Shown in pieces: positions 55,096 through 63,306 of a DNA stretch of 63,306 bases (the stretch's first letter is position 1; every line of letters begins with the position of its first letter). Made by a program: the position numbers and the translations under genes. The stretch lies in the NCBI RefSeq assembly GCF_900111295.1, contig NZ_FOGT01000022.1, positions 1 through 63,306 on the forward strand. Reading direction: 5' to 3'. The DNA is from Salipaludibacillus aurantiacus (GTDB lineage Bacteria > Bacillota > Bacilli > Bacillales > Salisediminibacteriaceae). The notes beneath the pieces were generated by a model. That model did no database searches. It worked only from the letters and a program-made list of their open reading frames with translations, and was not told where the DNA came from.

Positions 55096-55332
55096 TTGAG
55101 AACAGATGTCTATGATTACGTAAAAGCCAACCCTCAAATTCATAAGTATTTAAGAACCCATCCTGTATGGTACAGGAGGCTGGGAAGAGAGCCGGAAAGA
55201 TTGCCGGAAATGATAAAAGAATCGAACGTTTACTATGGAAAGACATTTCCTCAAAGGGTGGAACAGATTCAAAGAAACATGAACCTGGCTATGATGATGA
55301 TTGAAATGATGAAACAGGTGAAAGAGCCATAA
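55096..55332 (+). CDS. ylbE: YlbE-like protein
   Basis: A 78-residue basic protein. YVKANPQIHKYLRTHPVWYRRLGREPE and FPQRVEQIQRNMNLAMMMIEM are diagnostic of YlbE, function unknown. TTG start after GGGAGGAG. The terminator hairpin begins in its last codons. Confidence 0.9.
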   Translation: MRTDVYDYVKANPQIHKYLRTHPVWYRRLGREPERLPEMIKESNVYYGKTFPQRVEQIQRNMNLAMMMIEMMKQVKEP

Positions 55333-55352
55333 CTCTTCTCACCTGTTTTATT
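55315..55352 (+). terminator. Terminator overlapping the end of ylbE
   Basis: CAGGTGA-AGAG pairs with CTCT-TCACCTG around the stop codon; TTTTATT follows. Confidence 0.85.
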
Positions 55353-55409
55353 CCGTGTTTAGCAGGAGAGTTTATTTCATGTTATACTTAGGCAACGGAG
55401 GTGCTAAAG

Positions 55410-55850
55410 ATGGTAACAACTATGACAGATATTAATTTACTCCAGGAAACATCCCAATTCAGTGACTTAATAATATCATCAGATATTTTCTATAGATACA
55501 CCAAGACAAAAAAGAAAGTGCAGGCTAACGCTGAGGCTCAGGAAATGCTTGTCCATTTTCAAGGATTGAAAGAGAAGTATGATGAAGTTCAGCGATTTGG
55601 AAAATACCATCCGGATTTTCATAATGTGACTTCCGAAGTCCGGGAATATAAACGGAAAATAGACACCCACCCTCTTATTTCTGACTATAAAACAGCAGAA
55701 AAGGAACTGGAAAACCTTCTTAATGAAGTTAGCCAGATTCTCGCCCATTCAGTCTCACAAGAAATTAAGGTGCCGACAGGGAATCCGTTTTTTGATCAGG
55801 CTGGATGCAGCGGAGGCTGCGGTTCAGGTGGAAGCTGCGGATGCGGCTGA
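55410..55850 (+). CDS. ylbF: YlbF (RicF), Y-complex subunit
   Basis: Partner of YmcA and YaaT in the Ric/Y-complex, which in B. subtilis adjusts RNase Y-dependent mRNA processing and supports sporulation, competence and biofilm formation. A 146-residue helical protein (NAEAQEMLVHFQGLKEKYDEVQRFGKYHPDF) with a Cys-rich tail: C133, C137, C143 and C145 (GCSGGCGSGGSCGCG), which in the complex binds Fe-S clusters. ATG 55410 has GGAGG 8 bases upstream. Confidence 0.94.
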   Translation: MVTTMTDINLLQETSQFSDLIISSDIFYRYTKTKKKVQANAEAQEMLVHFQGLKEKYDEVQRFGKYHPDFHNVTSEVREYKRKIDTHPLISDYKTAEKELENLLNEVSQILAHSVSQEIKVPTGNPFFDQAGCSGGCGSGGSCGCG

Positions 55851-55892
55851 TCTGTTTACTATCTATAATCCAGTAAAGGAGATATTGTACGT

Positions 55893-56168
55893 ATGGTAGC
55901 CAACCGTGTAGGATTAGCCGTTTGGATTTATTCACTGAAACAAGTGAAACAGCTGAAAAGATTCGGTAATGTCCATTATGTTTCAAAAAAGATGAAATAT
56001 GTGATCTTATATTGTGATGAAGAGCGAGTGGACGAAACGATTAATAAATTAAGGTCTTTAAATTTTGTAAAAGATGTTTCTATGTCCATGAGGCCTTGGA
56101 TTAAGACAGAATATCAGAATTCTATTCCTGATAAGGAGAAGAAGGATGATTATAAAATGGGAATCTAA
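55893..56168 (+). CDS. ylbG: YlbG, UPF0298 family protein
   Basis: A 91-residue protein of unknown function. RVGLAVWIYSLKQVKQLKRFGNVHYVSKKMKYVILYCDEE is the conserved core. AAAGGAG lies upstream of the ATG, and the gene follows ylbF by about 40 bases; a terminator closes the pair. Confidence 0.93.
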   Translation: MVANRVGLAVWIYSLKQVKQLKRFGNVHYVSKKMKYVILYCDEERVDETINKLRSLNFVKDVSMSMRPWIKTEYQNSIPDKEKKDDYKMGI

Positions 56169-56201
56169 CCTCCGGAATATTCCTGGAGGTCTTTCTTTTT
56201 G
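56168..56201 (+). terminator. Terminator of ylbF-ylbG
   Basis: ACCTCC-GAATATTCC-GGAGGT forms a near-perfect hairpin followed by CTTTCTTTTTG. Confidence 0.88.
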
Positions 56202-56307
56202 CTTTAGTAAAATTGAAAAACTCTATTTCGCCCGTTCACTCCTGGTGAAGCCTTACATCACAGAAAATAATTAAAGAAATGTATACTTATTACGGTCATT
56301 TGGCCAA

Positions 56308-56342
56308 AAAAAAACCTGTAGTTAATGTGCGAAACTACAGGC
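56308..56342 (-). terminator. Terminator of the candidate sRNA
   Basis: CCTGTAGTT pairs with AACTACAGG around a short loop; nine T follow on the minus strand. No minus-strand protein gene is present for it to serve. Confidence 0.92.
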
Positions 56343-56458
56343 TGCCCTAAAGCAGACAGCAATTTGTCTGCAAAGGCTATGGGAGAGGAGAAACCGGAGG
56401 AAGAACTTATGGGGAAACGTAAGTCTTCTCCGCGGTTGTCCGCAGCATGTCATGCTGC
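56308..56458 (-). ncRNA. csfG: Candidate CsfG-like sporulation small RNA
   Basis: A minus-strand transcript unit of about 150 nt without a credible frame. It starts behind a sigma-G type promoter, opens with the hairpin GCAGC-ATGACAT-GCTGC, has a second hairpin GAAGACTTA/TAAGTTCTTC with a CCCC-containing loop, a pyrimidine-rich stretch, GCAGACA/TGTCTGC, and ends with CCTGTAGTT/AACTACAGG and nine T. The ylbG-rsmD gap is, as I recall, where B. subtilis csfG and the Rfam ylbH-leader element lie. Sequence identity to CsfG could not be tested. Confidence 0.72.
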
Positions 56459-56464
56459 TATTCT

Positions 56465-56493
56465 TATTATGGTCGAATAGGTTATGATTATAC
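56465..56493 (-). promoter_or_regulatory. Sigma-G/F type forespore promoter
   Basis: On the minus strand GTATA (56493-56489), 17 bases, CATAATA (56471-56465): full agreement with the sigma-G pattern GHATR and CATWHTA. Confidence 0.72.
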
Positions 56494-56599
56494 GTTTTAG
56501 AAAGAAATTACATTAGTTTGTTTTATTTTTTACTTATAATGGATTATGGTAGGATTAAAATACTTATGATAAGACGGTTGAAAAGACAGGTGAAGATGA

Positions 56600-58862
<2,263 letters not shown>

Positions 58863-59018
58863 GAACAGGCTCCTTTAAAATAAGCTGTATAAAGAAGGTG
58901 GACGAAAGGGTTCCTTGGTAAGGGAATAATTAATCATGACTTGTCCTTAAATAAATATTTTCAGACAGTTGATTTTAGACCTGTAATCATAACGATTATG
59001 TAAAAGGGGTTGGATGGG

Positions 59019-59810
59019 GTGGGAAAGCCGAAGATAGGATTAGCATTAGGTTCCGGAGGTTCGAGAGGATATGCCCATATCGGGGTTCTCAAAGTGTTTA
59101 GTGAAGCTGGAATTAACGTTGATTATATTTCCGGAAGCAGTATGGGAGCCCTTGCAGGTGTCCTGTATGGAAGCGGATATTCTCCCGGTACTATGGAAAA
59201 GCTTGCTTTACATTTCCGCAGGAAATATATATTGGACTTTACTGTTCCCAAAATGGGCTTTATTAAGGGTGATAAAGCAAAGGAAGTTATTCGTATACTG
59301 GTAAACAATAAAAACCTGGAAGACTTGTCTCCTAAAGTTCAAGTAGTTGCAACTGATTTGTTAAGCGGAGAAAAAAAAATTTTTACAAAGGGAGACATAG
59401 CAAATGCGGTAAGAGCAAGTATTGCTATTCCTGGCATTCTGGTCCCTGAAAAGATTAATAACCGTTTATATGTAGATGGAGGAGTTATTGACCGTGTTCC
59501 GGTGGCAGTGCTTGAAGGCCTGGGGGCAGACATTAAGATAGCGGTAGACGTCTCTTATTTTAATACTGAACCTGAAATTACTTCTATTTACGATGTTATT
59601 ATTCAAAGTATGGATATTATGGAAAAGGAAATGATGGCGTACCGTGAAAACCAGGCAGATGTTATGATTCGTCCTATTTTATCGCATTACAATGCAACCC
59701 AATTTACTAATGCGAAAGAAATTATAGATCAGGGGGAAAAAGCTGCTGAAAAAGCGCTGCCTCTTATCAAACAAATTATCGACAAGTGGAGGGGACCTGG
59801 AAATGAATGA
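59019..59810 (+). CDS. ylbK: YlbK, patatin-like phospholipase family protein
   Basis: A 263-residue RssA/patatin-fold serine hydrolase. The oxyanion loop GSGGSRGYAHIGVL, nucleophile S41 in SGSSMGALAG and D153 in YVDGGVIDRVP complete the catalytic dyad. Natural substrate unknown. GTG 59019 with AAAAGGGG 9 bases upstream is chosen over TTG 59010, which lies in that site. Overlaps the next gene by 8 bases. Confidence 0.92.
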   Translation: MGKPKIGLALGSGGSRGYAHIGVLKVFSEAGINVDYISGSSMGALAGVLYGSGYSPGTMEKLALHFRRKYILDFTVPKMGFIKGDKAKEVIRILVNNKNLEDLSPKVQVVATDLLSGEKKIFTKGDIANAVRASIAIPGILVPEKINNRLYVDGGVIDRVPVAVLEGLGADIKIAVDVSYFNTEPEITSIYDVIIQSMDIMEKEMMAYRENQADVMIRPILSHYNATQFTNAKEIIDQGEKAAEKALPLIKQIIDKWRGPGNE

Positions 59811-60843
59811 CAGACAACACCGGAATAATAAATCCTGGGTGAAATGGGTTGTATTATTTGCAATTCTTATAGCTGTTAACTTTATTCAATTGCCTTATTA
59901 CTTTACTGTACCCGGAGAAGCTAAAGTACTGACGGAAGTTATAGAAGTTGAAGACGGAAACGAATACGAGGGTACTTTTATGCTTACGACCATTCGTATG
60001 GGGAAAGCCAATATAGTTAACTATACATGGTCGTTATTCAGTGACAGAAGAGAATTAATACCGGAAGAACAGATCCGCCCGGAAGGTGAAACAGATGAAC
60101 AGTACCACCACAGACAAATGATGATGATGACCGGATCACAGGAGCTGGCAGTCCTGGTGGCTTACAATCATGCAGGAGAAGAAGCCTATTTTGAGAACTA
60201 CGGCGTGCTGGTGACTTCTATTATTCCTGATATGGATGCAGAAGGTAAGCTGGAAGTCGGCGATAAGATCGTGGCTATTGATGGAGAAGAAGTTCTGGAA
60301 GTAAATACCCTTTTTGATATATTGGGAGAGTACGAAATTGGTGATGAGGTCCCTATCACCTATGAACGTGAGGAAGAAACAGATACTGTAACGATAGAAG
60401 TGCAGTCTTTTCCTGAAGAAATTGATCCTGAAGGTGAAAGGGGAGGGATTGGAATAGCTAATCCTGTAACTGACAGAGAATTAATCAAGAACCCTGAGGT
60501 GTTAATTGATACAGACCAGATCGGCGGACCTTCAGCCGGGCTTATGTTTACGCTTGAAATATACAATCAGCTGATTGAGGAAGATATTACTCACGGCTTC
60601 GAAGTTGCGGGGAGCGGGGCAATCGATGAAGACGGAAACGTAGGCAGGATCGGCGGCATTAAACAGAAAGTATATGCCTCACATGAAGCAGGAGCGGATA
60701 TCTTTTTTGCGCCTGATGAAGAAGGAATTGAAGGAACAAATTATCAAATTGCAGTAGAAGCGGCTGAACAATTAGGTACAGATATGGAGATTGTTCCAGT
60801 TTCTCACTTTGAAGATGCGCTCAATTATCTCGAATCTCTTTAA
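59803..60843 (+). CDS. ylbL: YlbL, membrane-anchored PDZ-Lon protease (SepM type)
   Basis: A 346-residue protease: one N-terminal membrane anchor (about 11-32), a PDZ domain (about 130-200; GVLVTSIIPDMDAEGKLEVGDKIVAIDG), then a Lon-type S16 domain with catalytic S244 (GGPSAGLMFT) and K287 (GNVGRIGGIKQKV). It acts outside the cell membrane; in B. subtilis YlbL cooperates in DNA-damage checkpoint recovery by degrading YneA (prior knowledge). Translation overlaps ylbK. Confidence 0.94.
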   Translation: MNDRQHRNNKSWVKWVVLFAILIAVNFIQLPYYFTVPGEAKVLTEVIEVEDGNEYEGTFMLTTIRMGKANIVNYTWSLFSDRRELIPEEQIRPEGETDEQYHHRQMMMMTGSQELAVLVAYNHAGEEAYFENYGVLVTSIIPDMDAEGKLEVGDKIVAIDGEEVLEVNTLFDILGEYEIGDEVPITYEREEETDTVTIEVQSFPEEIDPEGERGGIGIANPVTDRELIKNPEVLIDTDQIGGPSAGLMFTLEIYNQLIEEDITHGFEVAGSGAIDEDGNVGRIGGIKQKVYASHEAGADIFFAPDEEGIEGTNYQIAVEAAEQLGTDMEIVPVSHFEDALNYLESL

Positions 60844-60875
60844 CAGGATCAAATAAAAAGGATAATAGTTTTCTA

Positions 60876-60917
60876 AAAAACCTGCAGGATCTTAACCATT
60901 CCGGGCAGGTTTTTTAG
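60876..60917. terminator. Bidirectional terminator between ylbL and ylbM
   Basis: AAAAAACCTGC pairs with GCAGGTTTTTT. Confidence 0.88.
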
Positions 60918-60940
60918 ATGTTAAAAAGATCTTGTATGAG

Positions 60941-62179
60941 TTATGTGAAGAACTTATCAAGATCTCTGTCATACTGGACAGGTACTGCCTTGTATTCATC
61001 CATGAACGAATTGCGGGATGAATGATGCACCATGCCATGCAGCCTGCTGGCAAGGATGTCTTTCTTTAAGACCGGGTCTTCACTCTGGCTCGCTTTAGTA
61101 ATGAGTGGTACACTTAGAGTCTTTTTAATATGGGAGAGCAGCGAGCGTCCCTTTTGGGACATTCCAAGGACCCTGACATACGGGGGAAACGGTTGGCTGA
61201 GGGGCTGCTTCATAAAATTCTTTGTAGAATTTAAATATATGTGAACGAGAAGCCGCTGCAGCCTTGTCCTGGTATACCGTTTCGTTTTAAGACGGCTTAA
61301 AAAATCTTCGAATGAGGAGCTATGGACTATACACTTTTTAAGCCGGTATTCCAATCCTTCTTCGCATTCATAAATCTCCCGCAGTTCGTCCTCGGTGTCT
61401 GACATAATCTTGTGCTGGAGAAAGGAATAGTAATTATCCCATGAATGCAGGCTGCGGTTATCAGCTGAGTATTCTGTTAATTCTTCCAAGGTGCCGGGAG
61501 GAATAAATTCAGAAATTTCCCGTGGTGATGCCCTGTTTAAGAGAAGCTCTTTTCTAAGAGCTGTAGCGCTTGCAATCCGGCTGTGGCTGATGTCCTGGTC
61601 GTGGTAATGAGCTCCGGTTCTTTTAATGGTATGCATACGTATGGACGAGTGGTTATTTATAATGGATTTTATGTAATGGAACCCTAGAATGTTATTTGGC
61701 TGTTTTAAATCAAGAATCGTTTCACTGTTTTTCACAGCTTTAAAAGCGTCTGAGAAAGCTCTTGGGTAACTTTTCCCTGACTTTAATTGTTTTTGTATTT
61801 CAATATCCAGTTTATTTTTATTTAGTTCTTCCCATTCCACAGCCTGAATGAAATCCTCTATCTCGCCGCTTTCACTTCCGAAACAAATATCTGTAACTGA
61901 AAGCTGGTCCAATATGGAAACTGCCCCATCAGCAAAAATTTCAGCTTTTTGTGCCGCATAAATATAAGGGAGTTCCACCACTAAATCTACTCCGCCTTTT
62001 AACGCCATTCTCGTCCTGTTCCATTTACTTACTAACGCAGGCTCTCCGCGTTGTAAAAAATCTCCGCTCATGACAGCCACGGTAATATCTGCTTTTGTTT
62101 TTCTTACTGACTGTTCCAAGTGATAAAAGTGGCCATTATGAAAAGGGTTATATTCAACAATCAGCCCTAAAACGTTCAC
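60941..62179 (-). CDS. tmcAL: YlbM / TmcAL, tRNA(Met) cytidine acetate ligase
   Basis: A 412-residue nucleotidyltransferase-fold enzyme that makes N4-acetylcytidine at the wobble base of elongator tRNA-Met from acetate and ATP. GLIVEYNPFHNGHFYHL has the HxGH-like motif, VMSGDFLQRGEPALVSKWNRT and VVELPYIYAAQKAEIFADGAV follow, and the C-terminal RTRLQRLLVHIYL block is typical. GTG start with GAGAAGGTG upstream. Confidence 0.93.
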   Translation of the reverse strand: MNVLGLIVEYNPFHNGHFYHLEQSVRKTKADITVAVMSGDFLQRGEPALVSKWNRTRMALKGGVDLVVELPYIYAAQKAEIFADGAVSILDQLSVTDICFGSESGEIEDFIQAVEWEELNKNKLDIEIQKQLKSGKSYPRAFSDAFKAVKNSETILDLKQPNNILGFHYIKSIINNHSSIRMHTIKRTGAHYHDQDISHSRIASATALRKELLLNRASPREISEFIPPGTLEELTEYSADNRSLHSWDNYYSFLQHKIMSDTEDELREIYECEEGLEYRLKKCIVHSSSFEDFLSRLKTKRYTRTRLQRLLVHIYLNSTKNFMKQPLSQPFPPYVRVLGMSQKGRSLLSHIKKTLSVPLITKASQSEDPVLKKDILASRLHGMVHHSSRNSFMDEYKAVPVQYDRDLDKFFT

Positions 62180-62248
62180 TCACTGCACCTTCTCTCCACG
62201 AATAGTTATTAAGAAGAAAGTAACATATTATGCATAGGTTTTCATCTT

Positions 62249-62340
62249 TTGCACTGAAATATTTTTATGGTATGGTAGAGATACCCTGTTAAATGAATAA
62301 TACGGTCCGTGCGTATGGGTTAACAGGCGGTTTTTATCCT
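62249..62340 (+). ncRNA. Hairpin transcript or attenuator candidate upstream of ylbN
   Basis: TTGCAC (62249), 16 bases, TATGGT could start a plus-strand RNA. CCTGTTAA (62285-62292) pairs perfectly with TTAACAGG (62320-62327), enclosing ATACG/CGTAT, followed by CGG and five T: terminator-like. It would be a 50-60 nt RNA or an attenuated leader of ylbN-rpmF. Confidence 0.4.
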
Positions 62341-62384
62341 AGCCTGAAATAAATGTTTGCGAATTGAAATGTAAAGGAATTATC

Positions 62385-62413
62385 TTGACAAACGTTTTTT
62401 TGAAAGATATAAT
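62385..62413 (+). promoter_or_regulatory. Consensus sigma-A promoter of ylbN-rpmF
   Basis: TTGACA, exactly 17 bases, TATAAT, about 30 bases before the ylbN start: full consensus, as expected for a ribosomal protein operon. Confidence 0.85.
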
Positions 62414-62441
62414 AACATTTGTTGTCTTGAGGTGAATAGAA

Positions 62442-62954
62442 ATGAAATGGTCGGTACAGCAATTGCTAGCCTTCAAACAGAAAGGGCTGCAAATTGACGA
62501 ATCGGTCGATGCAAGTAAAGTAAAAGAAATAGACCGGGAAATTCGTGACATCACTCCAGTAAGAGTGAAAGGTGAGGCGTTTATAGCCAATGATTCAGTT
62601 ACATTCCAACTGGATATCAGCGGTTCTATGACCTTACCGTGTGCTCGTACATTAAATGATGTAGAGTACCCTTTTTCCATGCAGGCCACTGAAATATTTC
62701 AGCTGGATGAATGGGCCACCTTCGAGGAAGATGAAGACGTTCATGAATTGAAGGATAACACGGTCGATTTGATGCCTTATGTTCAAGAGCGGATTTTGCT
62801 TGAAAAACCAATGAGGGTCTTCAGCGACAAAAAAGAAGGACCTGCTCCGGAATCCGGAAATGGTTGGGAATTAACGACCAAGGATGAGCCTCAAAAAGAA
62901 AAGGTTGATCCCCGGCTGAAAGAGCTGGAAAAGTTTTTTGACAAGAATAGCTAA
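62442..62954 (+). CDS. ylbN: YlbN, DUF177/YceD family protein
   Basis: A 170-residue protein of the YceD family, usually cotranscribed with rpmF and linked to 23S rRNA accumulation in other organisms. FIANDSVTFQLDISGSMTLPCARTLNDVEYPF and QERILLEKPMRVF are conserved. The canonical family has a CxxC; only one Cys (LPCART) is seen here. TTGAGGTGA precedes the ATG. Confidence 0.92.
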   Translation: MKWSVQQLLAFKQKGLQIDESVDASKVKEIDREIRDITPVRVKGEAFIANDSVTFQLDISGSMTLPCARTLNDVEYPFSMQATEIFQLDEWATFEEDEDVHELKDNTVDLMPYVQERILLEKPMRVFSDKKEGPAPESGNGWELTTKDEPQKEKVDPRLKELEKFFDKNS

Positions 62955-63000
62955 CCGTATGGATTAGCAGATATTGATGATCATCAAGGAGGTGGGACTC

Positions 63001-63174
63001 ATGGCAGTACCATTTAGAAGAACAAGTAAGACTAGAAAAAGACAGCGTCGTACGCATATCAAATTGCGTGTGCCTGGAATGACAGAATGTCCTGAATGTG
63101 GAGAAATGAAGCTTTCACACCGCGTATGTAAAGCGTGTGGTTCTTATAAAGGACGAGATGTTGCAAGTAAATAA
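63001..63174 (+). CDS. rpmF: 50S ribosomal protein L32
   Basis: A 57-residue ribosomal protein: basic head [19 protein letters not shown] and a zinc ribbon with two Cys pairs (CPECGE and CKACGS), so this is the zinc-binding (C+) form. AAGGAGGTG precedes ATG 63001. Confidence 0.97.
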   Translation: MAVPFRRTSKTRKRQRRTHIKLRVPGMTECPECGEMKLSHRVCKACGSYKGRDVASK

Positions 63175-63179
63175 TTGTT

Positions 63180-63210
63180 CAAACAGGAAGGGCCTCCCTT
63201 CCTGTTTTTT
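63180..63210 (+). terminator. Terminator of ylbN-rpmF
   Basis: AACAGGAAGGG pairs with CCCTTCCTGTT around a 3-nt loop, then T6. A group II intron appears to begin 5 bases downstream. Confidence 0.93.
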
Positions 63211-63214
63211 CATA

Positions 63215-63306
63215 GTGTGCCCGGCATGTCTGACAGCTAGGTGGTGGAAGTCCACTACGGGCTTGGCAATGGGAACCGTTAGCGAATGGCAAGGGTGTCC
63301 GGGGCG
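63215..63306 (+). mobile_element. 5' end of a group II intron (probably class C), truncated by the window
   Basis: Beginning GTGTGCCCGGCATG, which fits the GUGYG 5' end of group II introns, followed by GTGGTGGAAGTCCACTAC (hairpin of domain I) and GCAAGGGTGTCC, a string common to bacterial introns near their 5' end. It starts 5 bases behind the T run of the rpmF terminator, the typical target of class C introns. The rest, including any reverse transcriptase/maturase, lies beyond the window. Confidence 0.78.

Overview
The window looks like a chromosomal segment of an endospore-forming member of the Bacillaceae (Firmicutes). Gene order follows Bacillus subtilis over long stretches (ykuQ-ykuU, ktrC-rnjA-rpoY-def-ykyA-pdhABCD, speA-yktA-yktB-ykzI-yktC, ylaF-ylaN, pycA-cta, ylbB-ylbN-rpmF). 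Ribosome binding sites are strong (AGGAGG), GTG and TTG starts are frequent, and sporulation-linked genes are present (YjcZ type, YlbJ, YtvI type, YlbF and a candidate CsfG RNA). Two MscS channels, two Ktr-type RCK proteins, a BCCT transporter and very acidic, Asn/Glu-rich exported proteins suggest a salt-tolerant or alkaliphilic habit. That last point, and any genus name, is inference only.

Layout. 1-7.2 kb: short housekeeping and accessory genes (peptidoglycan-binding/SPOR protein, a tRNA-Val, PgpA-like protein, yjcG-yjcF, luxS, flavoproteins, an Hsp20, and an ABC ATPase with degenerate motifs). 7.3-14.9 kb: osmotic/ion genes (two RCK proteins, two MscS channels) around the lysine genes dapH-dapL and a 2-Cys peroxiredoxin. 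15-18.4 kb: RNase J1, RNA polymerase epsilon, deformylase, all on the minus strand. 18.7-24.9 kb: ykyA and the pyruvate dehydrogenase operon. 24.9-34.4 kb: a BCCT transporter, a pair of cell-wall-active lipoproteins, speA and the ykt genes; yktC (suhB family) is broken by one in-frame amber codon. 34.4-45.2 kb: yla genes, PhoH, glutaminase, ylaN, pyruvate carboxylase, Dps, heme A synthase. 45.6-51.1 kb: caa3 cytochrome oxidase (ctaBCDEF) and a YozB-type protein. 51.2-63.2 kb: the ylb cluster through coaD to ylbN-rpmF.

The window ends inside what looks like the 5' part of a group II intron placed just behind the rpmF terminator, the usual insertion site of class C introns. Other items worth a look are the candidate minus-strand sporulation RNA between ylbG and rsmD with a near-perfect sigma-G promoter, a structured leader before dapH, an FNR/Rex-like palindrome before ctaB, a hairpin transcript candidate before ylbN, and the absence of typA, ftsW and ctaG from their usual neighbourhoods. 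No CRISPR array, prophage, rRNA or protein-coding transposon was seen.
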